64,000 nt of DNA from assembly GCA_021904315.1 (NCBI GenBank), contig CM038918.1, positions 9,253,349 through 9,317,348 of the forward strand, given 5' to 3'. Origin of the DNA: Sphagnum magellanicum. Lineage: Eukaryota; Streptophyta; Sphagnopsida; Sphagnales; Sphagnaceae. This document shows positions 48,466-61,700 of this stretch, in pieces. Each line of letters begins with the position of its first letter. Positions within the stretch are counted from its first letter, which is position 1. The notes beneath the pieces were generated by a model. It saw only the letters and a list, made by a program, of their open reading frames with translations. It was not told the DNA's origin and did not search any database. Both the position numbers and the translations under genes were made by a program.

Positions 48466-50550
48466 ATCTTGGTGTGTTTCTAACCCATTTTAAATTAATT
48501 TTTGTGTAGTAGCTTTTGGTAAGACTAGCTCACTCATGTGACTCCCCTCCCCCACATTGGAAGTAAAATGTCTTCTCTGCCGTGTGCTGTATTATTGTTC
48601 CTGAAGCTCTAATCTGTGCTGAAAAGTTTACAATGGAAACAATTCTTTCTTACTGTGGAGCTTTCAACACGGCATGAACATGACACAATTTCCAAATCTT
48701 TGCCAAAAAACAGATTGTGTTATTTACCCAGTCTTGTGAAAAGGAATACCTGCTTACTCCCAAATTAATAGTCCAGGTAGAATCACTGCAGCTGGCGTAC
48801 TTGTCACCACTCTGGTTCCTGTTTGAATCTACATGAGAAGTGTAATAAATAGGAGTGCCTGTTTGCTTCTTGGAAGTGGAATTTGATTTGATATGATGAG
48901 CTAGATACACATTGTGGTAATTGAGTTATAACATGATGAAAAGCTTGGTTCTGTCTTGCAGAAAAATTGTGCAAAGCTAATGCTTGCCCTATTCAAACAA
49001 AAGTTAGGGGTGTAGATTATTGTGGTAAAATAAGCCATTGGTGGCAGATTATTTGATTTAACAGCTTGATGAGATTCTACTATGGGCTCTCCCTGAGAGA
49101 GAGAGTGTAATGTAGTTTTCATTTGGTCTCACATTTTGAGGAATGTTCAGCAGGTGTTGCTGGGAACTGTGAATTCATTTTTTGTGAACTTCATGGAAAC
49201 CTTTTTGTATTTTAATTCTTCCTGGTTTGTAGTTTTTCCATAACAGCCAAATCCAATTGGCACTGATTCTTGTATTGTTTTGTAGTTAATGTAAATCAAT
49301 GCTTGTACATGTAAATTAGAAAGCTAAACAAAAAAGTGTGGCAACAAGTAATATGGGATAATACTGCATATGCAGAAGCTACTACTTCTGGACATTCAAC
49401 TTCATGAATGGTACTATCTAGGGATGCTTGAAATTCTTGACAAATTGTTAAAAGTCTAGGGGAAGAACTGAAATTTGCCTATGAGTACTTTTTAGCTATA
49501 CATTAAGAGTGATGGTCAATTATTGGTAATAAGTAAACACCATGTGTTATGCAGGTTTGTAGCTTGGTTTGACTTCCAAAACTAATTTTCTTGTAAATTT
49601 CATTCGACTCCCTGTGGGTACATTAAACTTGTGAGAAGGTGTTGACAACGCCTCAAAATTATCCAATGAAGTTCAACCAAAGAAACAAAATCCTTGCAAT
49701 TGAGCATGACATTGATTACCACAATTGTGTTAACCCTTGGAATCAAAAACTTGAAAACCCTTGGGATGATTTCCCATCTCAAAAACTTTTGTTATGATTT
49801 CACAATTTGAAACCTTACAATGATTTCACAACATAGAAACTTCAACATTATTCCCGAACTTTGAAAACCTTTCAAAATCATTAAGATTTTATAAAAGTTA
49901 CTAGAAAAGATCATTTGTGGACACGCTCTCAAGATTCTAGATGTTTGTTTTATTGTAGAAATAGTATAATGTTTTAAAACACCAAGTTAGTAGAAGGTTT
50001 CGAAATATTTAGATACATCAAATTGGCAAAAGGTTTTAAAAATTAAGTTGACGAAAGGATTTCCAAGGCCAAATTTGTGAAGGTTTTAGAAATTTGATGA
50101 ATTGTTATTTTGGAATAGTATTAAAGAGAGGTCTTGAAGGTATCAACCCTAAATCTCATTAATGCAATTTGTGATTTGTGTAATGTTCCTATGCTTCAAA
50201 ATTGAATATTGTGTCATGTCTTGTCTATCAATAAAACCCTTATTTGTTATTCATTGCCTCAATATTTAAGCTTACCAAGTCTACATATTCATTTTCTTGA
50301 GTGTTTGTTTTATTTTTTAAAGATTTATCAATCAAATGGTCATGCATCTTGATGAATCACGATGGAAGAGTCCATTGTCACTATTATTGTAATATTACAT
50401 AATTTCCAATGACAAATTCAAAACCTTTGTGAAATGAATGTTCAATTCCAAATTGATCAATCTCAAGCTATATCCTTAATTCTATAAGTCCAAGAGTTTC
50501 ATGAAGCCAATGTGACTTCAAGTGTTACCTAACCTCCATATCAATGTGCA
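48466..50550. other. Dehydratase 3' flank and spacer
   Basis: The dehydratase 3' UTR is followed by AT-rich spacer. The short ORFs (60-86 codons) on the minus strand show no recognisable family. Confidence 0.5.
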
Positions 50551-50559
50551 AAATAACTT

Positions 50560-51310
50560 GAAATCGACATGTTTGATAAGTTCAATGGAACAAGATCAAA
50601 ATTTTAACATTTTATTTAACAAGTTCAACTCCTCATTCATTTGTAACTTGAGCATACTCAATAATGTTTCATAAGTGGGATTGGTTAGGATTTGCTTTTA
50701 CCAATGGTCTTGTTATGGTTTGTGCCATTGCTTGAGAAAAAATCATTATTTATAATTTTGATATTTTCTATGTAAAAATCATTGTAACATTTAGTGAACA
50801 TGGTGAGAAGGTTACAAACACAAAATTTGGACCCTATTATAAGGATTTTTCTCACATCTATTTACATTACAAAATTTTGACAATGCACATGCAACGTCAA
50901 TTGGGATTTTTAAAATTACATTAGTTAATTTTGTTGAAGTTTATGAAATGACATGAAAAACCTAATGCTCACAATGCCAAAAGTGAACATTATAAATGAA
51001 TTATCATTGAAACCATCACATGTGATAATACATTATTTGAAAACCAATAAGAAAAAAGGCTGAAATTGTTCACATGCCATCCATGGATACATTTTCCAAT
51101 CCACTACCTATAGCCCACAACTTGACAATAGGTAATAATTTTGTGCAAATTGACATTGTGTAATTCAAACCTTTTATACATGAAAAGAAACATAGTCCAC
51201 AACATTTAGAATTTTATTTATATTGTGAAGAATTTAAGCATGTTATACAAAGATGTCCAAACCAAAAAAAAAATTACGAGGTTCAAAACATATTAGCCCC
51301 TAGTGAAAAG
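50560..51310 (+). mobile_element. Decayed gag relic of a Ty3/gypsy-type retrotransposon
   Basis: Read in all three plus frames with many stops and shifts, this stretch follows the outline of a plant Ty3/gypsy gag. There is an FNGTRSKF-like start near 50580, a TCNVNWDF-like block near 50888, a DMKNL-like block near 50953 and a degenerate zinc-knuckle remnant near 51221-51260 (C-x-x-F-K-H-V-x4-C). No LTRs, primer-binding site or pol were found nearby. It is non-functional. Confidence 0.55.
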
Positions 51311-54009
51311 GTCCAAGAGAAAACCAAAAATGTCTAGTCACTTCCATAAAGGCCTCAAAATTGGACAACATTACTTTTAAAAAGCAAAGGGTTTATTTCT
51401 ACCTTTGGACCCTAGAGCTTGTTGCATGGTCCTTGTAAACATATATATCATAGGATGCATCATACATGTAGTAATTGAAATGTTTCTAACTTGGGCTAGG
51501 CATAGACATTAGGTTCTAGACTAGATTTGGTTACACTTCATTAAGTTGTTATCATTACTATTCAATCGTCCACAACTTTCATGCAATTGAACTTAGAACC
51601 TTGTTTTAACGGTGGCCACATGTTTTATTTGTTTTCTTACTTTTATTATGATCTAATTAATATCCTTCTTATTTGTTTTCTAATTGGTTCAAGTTGTTCA
51701 AAAAAATAATATTGAAATAGTTTATGATGGATTTATCCATAAGCTTTTCAAGTCTTGTAAGTTTTTTTCCAATTGAAGTTCTAAAATCCTTCAACTCCTT
51801 TTTTTTCAACTCCTTCAAGTTCAACTATCATGTATGAATCCAAGTCATTTTAAATTCTTCAAGTTCATTATCAAGCAACATTATCATTCAAATATGTAAG
51901 ATTAATTCATCAATGTTAATATAAAGTTACATGTTGCAAAGCTAATGTAGATAGATCACTTGGGATTGGTTATTAGCAATTTGTTTTGATGTTCAAAATT
52001 ATTATATCAATCATAGTCACCTCTCAAAAATGAGCATAATAAGACACATTGTCAAGATTACATTCTGACAATTGGGAAAATCCTTTTCAAAAGGTGTGTT
52101 ATGGCCATCGATATGATCAATATGTTGGGGTCTACTACAATAGTGTTTTCAATACATACATATATATATATATATATAAGATTACACTTCAATATCACAA
52201 GATATGTACACTTGAAATGGATTCACCTATTATGAATTAAATTCCATTGACCCCAAATGTAATCATCTTGGTAATCAATCACATTACATATATGATGCAT
52301 GAACCATGCTAATTGCTTTGATTTTCATGACAACTAATGAGTCATTGGGTCATTGGCCCAAGTATATTAAACCTCTTGTAAAGTCATTCATCCCAATGCT
52401 ATTTCAATCAAAATGGGCTTAACTTCAAAGTTTTTTTGGAAATCAATTTCTTATATTATATAGTTAGTTAAATTTTTAATTATTTTACACATACAAAAAT
52501 TACTTTAAATGACTAACTTTTGCTTCATTTGTTTCAAAACATTGAAACCAAAAACATGCACATTACATAATCGAGAATTCAATTATGGCTCTTGAACCCA
52601 CATACATATATTTAACCATTTAGTACACTACAAAAGTAAAGCAAAGGTGGCATAGTTGGAAAGGGTGGGCAACTAGTGTTGGGTGGGTATGTCCATTTGA
52701 ACATAATATTGGTATTAGGATTTTTTAAACTTTTACATGCTAGTTTGGTATGGGTATCTAGATTAATTTCATTTTCATATGTTGGGCCAATGTCAACAAT
52801 TGTCAAAATGTTCTACAAATCATGTGTATGAACATGAACATTGAAACACTAACATACCAATTAATTAAATGTATGTATCTAGGTAGGTTCAAAAGTTGTT
52901 AAAACATTTTTTCAAATTACAACTTCGATTTTGATTATATCACCATAACTTTACCAAGTACATAACGTTGTTAATAAAACCATAATGATTTGGTTCATGA
53001 CACATATGTGTAGGTAAGACACCAAACCATTGGTCCATTTATTACCTCACATTTAACATCCAAACTCAAAAAATAGTGAGGCATAAATGTTTTTAAAAGA
53101 AATCCATAACAACTTTTGTAATTAATTTAACCCTTCGCAAACATGAAATAACTCATTAGGCATTTTGAAGATGTGCCACTTTTACACACAACATTTCACA
53201 CTCAAGCCTTCCATTCCAACTCATAAGAATCAAACTTACCTATGCATATTCAAACACAAATGATAGTTATTATAACCAATGTTGGCATATTCTTGGATTT
53301 TGAGGGGTTAAGGTCCAAGTTATAGGATAATGTCTAGGGTCTCTAAATCAAACATTTTAAACTATCTTGGAATTGCCATTGGAACTTGATCATGGAACTA
53401 ACCTTTTTACAAAATTGAATTAAAACTTGAACTAGGGGTGATGTCCCATTTTAATTAAGTTCAAGTTCTTTAGGTACATAAGTACAACTTCATTAAAAAT
53501 TTGTAAATTGGGCCTTACATTTTAAGCAAGTTATTACAGTTAATTGGTTATACATTATTAATATTACATAATTTTTTATCTTGAACAGTGTACTAGTTGA
53601 ATAAACTAATATTTCAAAAAAAATAATTGGTTTAATTATGTGTAATGGGAATGGAACCAAGCCCTATGTTAAACCATACTAGCTCCAAATTCTTCGTGAA
53701 AATGATTGGAATTGAAGGTTGTCAAAATCCAAAGAATCGGTCTCAAGACCAAACCAAAGGTCTCATCAAAAACAAAAAAATTAAAACTAGGACCCAAAGG
53801 TTCCTTTTGAAATCAAGAAATGAACGACAATATTTGTAGCCTATAAATAGATCATTTCTAAGAAAAAAATGTAGGTATAAATCAATGTTGGGTAGTGTGA
53901 CATAAAGAGCTGATATTCAAATCAATTTTCATTTTAGGTGCAAACCACCTCCCTTAAAATTTCCAAGGTATCATATGGACTTAAATTTACACCCAATGAG
54001 GTTACAAAT

Positions 54010-54146
54010 GGACCTTGGGTCTAGTTTTCAAGTTAAATATAAAATAGCTACCTAAAAAGTAGGTGTTTATGGTAGTAGTAAGATTTGAACTCAAGACCTT
54101 TTCAATCTCAAGTCAAATGTTTTTACCATTAGGCCATAATCTTTAA
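54010..54146 (-). mobile_element. tRNA-derived SINE-like element, left copy
   Basis: Read on the minus strand it has TGGCCTAATGGT (A-box-like, complement of about 54125-54136), then GGTCTTGAGTTCAAATCT (B-box-like, complement of about 54082-54099), then a tail ending in CTTGAAAACTAGACCC. Box spacing is about 35-40 bp, as in a tRNA head. It is too degenerate to be a tRNA gene. Confidence 0.55.
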
Positions 54147-54263
54147 TTTATAAGGACAAGAACCTTTTGATTTAAACTTTACACATGCCAATGACTTTAA
54201 CTTTAAAACCATTGGTATAAATGAAATCTAAAATAAAAACAACTATTATTGATTCATGTGAAA

Positions 54264-54362
54264 AGTTGTGACCTTGGGGTTAAGACATTAATCTCCCTCT
54301 AACGAATCTCGGGTTCAAATTTTAAATAGGTGAAAATTGGCCTTACTTGAAAACTAGTGGTT
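54264..54362 (+). mobile_element. tRNA-derived SINE-like element, right copy (inverted)
   Basis: On the plus strand there is TGACCTTGGGGTTAAGACA (A-box-like), then CTCGGGTTCAAATTTT (B-box-like, about 54308), then a tail with ACTTGAAAACTAGTGG. The shared ACTTGAAAACTAG tail shows that it belongs to the same family as the left copy, in opposite orientation about 120 bp away. Confidence 0.55.
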
Positions 54363-57300
54363 CTTTTTCTAGGGAAATTTTGAAAATGATGGCATGTATA
54401 AAAATTTGGAAAAACACAATTGTTCAAGAATTGAGCCATTTCTTCTAAACTCTTATAATAATTGCCCCAACATTCGTATAAACATGTACAATTGTTAATT
54501 TAAGTGAACATATTGGCAAAGAACCATGATATCTCCAAAGTATGACAAAATCTTATACAATGTTGGTAGGGGTTTGACATACCAAGATACACGCTTCAAT
54601 TCATGTTTGACACAACATTATATAACACATCAATATTGGTAATAGCGCTCTCACATTCAAACAAACAAAACAAACAACATATGAATATATAAATTCATTT
54701 CATGACGTCAAATATAAAATTTTAATCAAAACACAACAAATGTAAAGATCAAAGTGCAATCATGTATGAAGTAGCATAAAATGGTCTCCATTTCAAATAT
54801 TATATTATTCTCAAGTTTTATTAATTTGATAAAAAAAAAACCCTCATTTCAAATAGACGAAACTATAATTACTATGTTTGTGAATTTTTTTGCATTAAAA
54901 TATTGAAGAAACATGTCACCTTGACCAAAAAAAAAACATATATAATCACATTTTTTTTCTTCTTGTGAACACATTGTTTTGAATATGTATAGAAATAACT
55001 CTTCATTCATATGATAGTGACATAAGTTAGATGAAATTCTATTGTATTATTTTTAATTTTCACACAAGAAAATAATTATATGTTACTTATTTATATTAAT
55101 TCTTTTCAATCTCCCTTGCAAAAAGGTTTGGGTAATATCACATAGATTAATCATCATAGCACTACCTTCATGTCCCACAATTGTTTTAGGTGATTTCAAC
55201 ATGGACATAATTACCCACTCAAGTGATGCATTTCAAGATTCATAAATAATTGATTGGGAATTTGTGATATTAAATTGACAAGCTTTACAAAATCAAATCC
55301 CAATGAAAAATTGGGAAAGAATTTCATTTTCAAATAAAATGTTCTATTTTTTTGTGATGAGATTTTCCATTTTTGAGTGATATTTCCCATTTTTGTGTAG
55401 GAGGTTACATTTTGTGTCACAATCTTCAAATGTTAGTTAAAGCCCACATGCATTAAACATCCTTCATCAAACTTTGTCTAGCATGTAGAGTGAACATATT
55501 TTTGAAAAAACATGGATATTTGTTGTTTGTGTAGCGCACCTTCTCTTCCCTTCAAAGTTAAAACTTGTTTGACAAAACATTGATGATGTTGTAAATGTTT
55601 TGCTACCACTTCACTAGGATTAAGGATTCCAAGGAAACCATTGGAAAACCCCACCATTAACCTAGTTTCCAAATTTTAGAACAACAATGTTTTTTAAAAT
55701 TTTATTTTCGCTTTTAGCAAAAAGAAAACTACGTAGAATAACCATGCATATGTCACAATGTCATTGCCTATTTTACATGCTGAACAAAATTCAATGAGGG
55801 GTATTTAACATCTTGCCATTTATTTTGATAAAGCATTGGTACTAGGGCTTTATCCTACACTTAACAACAACAATATTTAGAATTTAAAATCACATTCAAC
55901 TTTATCATCATAAACTTACTAGCTTCATCAGCTAATTCAAAATTCACACAAAATTCATTATTCCATGAAAAACGAAAATATTTCATGCATCATACGTGTT
56001 TTAAATGCATGAGATTTTTGTGCAAAAAACACAAACCCATGAAAAAATAATTTTTGCATGAGAAGTTTATGATGAATCATCAAGTTTATACTTTAACAAC
56101 AAAAAAAAAAAGGTACATTATTTATCATAATGGACAAATGTCTCAAGTAAACAAGTGCATCATCAGCACATTTTTTTTGGGGGAAGGGGAAGGGGATTTT
56201 ACCAAATTTTCAAACTTGTGAATTTTGTTGAGGGGGTTTATAGTCACCAAAATTTTCATTTTATTCATTGATTTTTTTAAATCATCAAATCTTACATGAA
56301 GTTCATGTAGGTAGACAAAAATATACAAGGATGTTTAAATTTTCTTACCATACTATGTTAATAACCAAATTTGACTAAAACAATTTATAGATGATCACCA
56401 ATCTAGCCACAAAAAGATCATAAGATTATTCAATACCTAAATTATTATAAACCTCTTATATCGCATAATGTTTTTTTCATTCAAATATTGTCATTCAAAC
56501 TATTATATCAAGTCTTTTTCATTTAACACATTCAAATTCTTTGTTTTTTGCAATTAAGTTCATACAATGTTACCTGGTAATTTTGACAAATGTTTGTCAA
56601 TTAATTAATTTTTTAAAAAATTTTAATTTTGACACATAATTTTTTTTATAATTCAATATTTTCTTTCACAAAATCAAATTTTAAAAATTTCAACATTAAC
56701 AAAATTTTAATTATGATGATTCATTGGAATTGCTTTAAGTAGAACAACTATAGATTTCGATAGTGTTTCATCCTACCAAATTCCAACCCAAAATCCCAAG
56801 TAAAGAGGCATGGAAAGGTGTCTTTTTGGATTTATCTTTGTTAATTATTTTTTCCAACACTCTAATGACAAGCAAATTTTCAATATCTTTTGCACCAATT
56901 TGAATCTCATTTATTTTCAATTGAATGTAATTGAATTCTAATTTTAATCAATGTATTTGAATTCAATACATTTGAATTCAATTTGACAATTCAATGTTTT
57001 TGTATTGTTTTAATTTTTAATTTCCTTTTTTAATGCCATGTGTGGAGTTGAAGAAGTTCTTTAGACAAATGTGATAACATTTTGAGTGCAACAAAAATGT
57101 TAAACAAAATTCAACACCTTGAATTCAAATTGGACGTGTGAACATGTGTGTACATTACATATTTATTCATTTGCTAAAAAACCTTGATTTATGAATATCA
57201 TGATTTTCAATAACTACATGTTTGGTATTTGATGATCAAATGACACAATGACCTTTGATCACCACTTAACGTGTTTTTAAAGTCCATATATGAAGGGAAT

Positions 57301-58024
57301 GAAAATTGAAAATATCTACCAAAAATGACATGTGAACAATTCTTCAACCAAAGCAAATTCTAAGGACAATATTTTCTTCATATATTCCCAAACTTGTTAG
57401 TACCTATTATACTATTTTTTTAAAAATCATTTTGAGGCGAATGAATATTTGAATTGATTAAAATTGTTTGAAAAAGGCAAGTGACCTAGACCAAGGAAAA
57501 AAAACAAAGGCCCATGGAAACAATTCAATATTCAATAAACACAAACTTTGAAAGATCATAAAATGGATTTGAATAAAATAGAATGAAAATAATAAGATGA
57601 ATTTACCAACATATGTCATTATAAGAATTGTTATAAAGTTATATGCATGTGTTTTTCATGTTTTTTTTTATTATTGAATTCAAATCATTTAAATCATATA
57701 TCATGTTTGTATTTTCCCATTTGATACAAATTTTGTTCTTATGGTTTTCACAAAATATTTACAGATGTTTTGTAAATCCAAATTAATATTGGACATTAGA
57801 TTTGAAAGATTACACATGGGGATGAATTTTTTACAAAAGGAATAAATAAATAAATAAAATTAAAATTAAAAAAATCAAATCAACATTTAATTGGGCAACT
57901 TCAGCATAAATTAAATTAGATTTGAATTAAATATAAAAACTTAAATTCAATTCAAGTTGCATGCAATGTCATTGAAAGGGGTCTTTATATTAACCAGCCA
58001 ATGGATGATTTTAGAAAGGTAGAG

Positions 58025-58195
58025 TGGGTACTTAAATTCAGCGGGTGACCCGGCACCACGATGTCGGGCGAAATAGGATACCCGCCAAAACTCCGAACAT
58101 TCGGGTCGCCCGAGCACGACCCGGCGGAAAACAAGCCGTTAGATCGCGGGCCTCGGCGGGCCGCCCGGCTCGTCTCTCCCAGATCGCTTCCCATG
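58025..58195 (+). promoter_or_regulatory. GC- and CpG-rich patch upstream of the CBS-PB1 gene
   Basis: About 170 bp are rich in CCCGG, GGGCC and CG words (for example GGGTGACCCGGCACC and GGCGGGCCGCCCGGC). They are bounded by AT-rich sequence on the left and ordinary leader on the right. A CCAAT lies at 57998-58002 and TTTATAT at 57984-57990. It lies about 0.55-0.7 kb before the ATG and probably marks the promoter or transcription start. Confidence 0.45.
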
Positions 58196-58728
58196 CGTCT
58201 TCTGCTGCAGAGTGCACAATTTCTTTTACGCAGATATCGCGAAGGTTTTTGTTTGTTATTTTGGATCCACTTTTCGACGTGAGTGTCAGACGGTGGAGAA
58301 AGTTGCAGAGATCTCGTGTGTTACAAAAAGAAAAAAATTCGGAAAATTTTTAACACTTTTTTCGTCTGATTTTCTTGATTGAGGACTTCTGGACGGAAAG
58401 AGGCCTGGAGAAAAGCTCGACAACGTTATGCGCATAACGTAGGGGGAGGTTTGAGTGCAGAGGAAGAGATTACTGATGTGAGCGGATGTAGATGAGGCAG
58501 TTTGGAACTTCGAATTCTACAGTTATAGTTCGGAATTTCACTAATTTTTTGGAAGCTTTTTCCTGGCTGGACAAGACGCAGAGAAGTTGGAAAAATAGGT
58601 GTGCGAGAGAGAGACAATAATAAGCAGTGTGATCCAGATGCAGAAAAAAGAAGTAGAGGATTGCGTCGTCCTGTGCTTCGGTTGATAGATACGGGGACAA
58701 AAGGCAAGGAGAAAGCAGATATTACAGA

Positions 58729-61700
58729 ATGAATAGCCAAGGAACTCAGGGAGGATCCGTCATGAAGCGACAGACGGCGCCTCAGAACCGTCCTTCTCCC
58801 GCGCAGCAGAAGAAGCAGCAGCAGGGATTTGAAAGCGTTGGAGCACCACCAGGAAAGCCAAGTCGTGTCGTGTAAGTTTTGTTCTTCGCTTTGTCGTTCT
58901 TTCATAGTCGCAGTCTTCGCGACGCTGAAGTCGGAATCAGCTCAAGAAATTCAAGGATTCTGAGTCCAGTTCTTTGCTCCCGATCTTGTAATCTATTGCA
59001 GTTTTCGCATTGCTTTCTAATGGATTCCGGAGAGAGTAGATCTGCTCTTGAAATCGATGAAGAAGAAAAGGAGGAAGTAGCTGCTGAGAATATTCTTTGT
59101 GAATTCCAGTTCGCCAGGAGAACGGACTGTGAAGAGGCTGAAATTGTCCAAGGCTCTCACCATTCCTGATACCACCACTGTCGCTGACGCATGCCGCCGG
59201 ATGGCCACCCGCCGTGTGGATGCTGCTCTGCTCACAGATTCCAATGCCATACTCTGCGGCATTCTCACGGACAAGGTGTGTATTTCGTGCTTGTTGCCGC
59301 ACTCATCGCAGTTCCTCCATTTTCCAGTCACGCAATTGTCCACCTCTTAAGCAATGCAGAGGGAAAGTTCCTTTGCATAGGTATGCAGATCGTGGAAGAG
59401 CGACAAGAGAGAATCACAGAGAGACAGTGCCTGAAATGGTTTTTTTGGTAGGATGTGGTAACGCGAGTTGTTGCGGAGGGTCTGAAACCGGAAGTGACAG
59501 CAGTGTCGAAGGTGATGACAAGAAACCCTACTTTTGTGGCGGGTGACACACTAGCCATTGAAGCTTTAGACAAAATGGTGCAAGGTGCAGTTCTTTCTTT
59601 CTTTCTATCTATCTGCAACAGCAGCCGCCGTGTTACTTGAGATGAGTGCTGGCTACAATGTCTTGGTGTCTGAGAAAGATAGCGGGATCTGAGGATTGAT
59701 TGAAGGCTCTCTCCCTTGATTGGGTGCAGGCAAATTTAGGCACTTGCCAGTGGTGGAGCATGGCGAGGTGGTGGCACTGCTAGACATTACAAAGTGTCTG
59801 TATGATGCCATAGCGCGGATGGAGCGTGCAGCTGAGAAGGGTGGTGCCATTGCTGCTGCTGTCAAGGGTGTCCAGCAGTGGGGTCAAAATGACATAGGTA
59901 AAAGTCTACAGCAATTGCTCTTCTTCTCTTGCTTGCTTGTGAGTTTTTTTTTTTTTTTTTTTTCAACTGATCTTTGTAGCATTAAGGTATGTTCAGAGAG
60001 CGGAAGGTGTCAACCACTACCTTCTGTGTTGGCCTCTCTAATTCTTTAATCTCTCTGCCATCACATTGATGCCATTCTTGTCTAAGTATTGTTGGTGCAT
60101 CTGTTTCAGGGAAATCAAGCTTTATTGATACATTTTGGGAGCGGATATTTAGACCCACTTTAGGGACTTTGATAACAGATGGCAAAGGGTGAGTTCTGTT
60201 GAATTCCATTGAAGACATCTGTTGACAAGCCAAAATCTATATTGGAAATTGGAGAAATGGAAAATTACATGGAGAGAGTGATAGATGTATGGTTGTGGTG
60301 ATGCAGAGCTGCAACAGTTTCACCATCTGATACTGTCCTGACTGCAACAAAGCAGATGAAGGAACAACGGATGAATTCAGTAATTATCACTTCTGTCAGC
60401 AACAAGCCTGTGGGCATTCTAACGTCAGTACATTCTTCCTGCTTCCTTGTGTTATGCAGTTATGTACTTTCAAGCTCCCTTACAAGATGAAACTAGCTAG
60501 TTTTGACACAGTTTTGATTGAACTTTGTGGCTGCAGCTCAAAGGATGTGTTGATGAGAGTTGTTGCTCAAGGTCTCTCTCCAGCAACAACAAATGTGGAC
60601 AAGGTATATGTGTGCCTCAATTGTTCTGAACTTGAGATATGTGTTGGATTAAACATTTTATGGCTATAAGTTTGGTGTGTGGTATCTGAGAATGGCTGCA
60701 GGTAATGACACCTAATCCAGAGTGTGTGGGATTGGATACCACACTGGTTGATGCCCTGCACACCATGCATGATGGCAAATTCCTTCATCTTCCTGTTGTG
60801 GATCAAGGTAAAATACTAGTCCTTCACATTGTCTTCAGATCATAAAAACGATTTATATGTCTGGTCTTTGACTGCTATGTTGATTGTGCTACAGATGGGT
60901 GCATAGTGGCATGTGTTGACGTGTTACAGCTCACACATGGGGCAGTAGCAACAGTGAGTACATTCTACTTCCTTCAACTTTGTTTTTAAATAGGGGATGC
61001 AGATTTGGTGAATTTTGTTCATATTTACAATCGTTCACACATAGGCTCTGATACTTCTGATTTTCTTCTACCAGCAACCCAAGAAATGTGCCATGATGTA
61101 TGTTGTGACAGCTTTCTGCAGAAGTGCATGAAAGGGGCTGACAGAAGCAGTGGTGATATTGCATGTGAAGGTTGGGTCTAGTGAAAGTGGGGAAATGGCA
61201 AGCAACATGCTTCAGAAGTTCTGGGATTCGGCTTTGGCCTTAGAAGCACCGGAGACTGATGATGACTCTCACAGGTTCTGTTTCTTTTGTCTGATTGCTA
61301 CTTTCCAGCAGACATAGTGGGATATGTTTGCACCTGATTTACATTGCAGTCACATCTGATGCAACTTCCTGTTTCTTTGGAACATCCTTTACTTTGTGGT
61401 GATTGTGATACTTGAAAATGAGGCACCTCCACATAGACTCATTTTTACATGGTAGCTCTGCATACAGTCTCATGTGAGAGATCGGCTTATTTGGGTGTAG
61501 TGATATATCATCACGACTAGACACATTTGGATCAGAGGCAGGGAGGCAACATCATCATTCTTCAGGACTAGCCAACTCCTACGTGTTTAAGCTAAAGCTC
61601 AGGAGTCAGGATGGGAGTGAACGGAACCATCGACTTACCTGTGGTAACCTCTTGGGCAAGCCTTGTATAACCATACACTGCACATTCTGGATGTGTATCA

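Larger units (their letters stand above)
51310..57950. other. Gene desert, AT-rich
   Basis: No gene is recognised. It contains the inverted SINE-like pair at 54010-54362, a short (TA)n at 52160-52178 and much low-complexity A/T sequence. An old retroelement body may lie here, given the gag relic just before, but I see no pol motifs. Confidence 0.55.
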
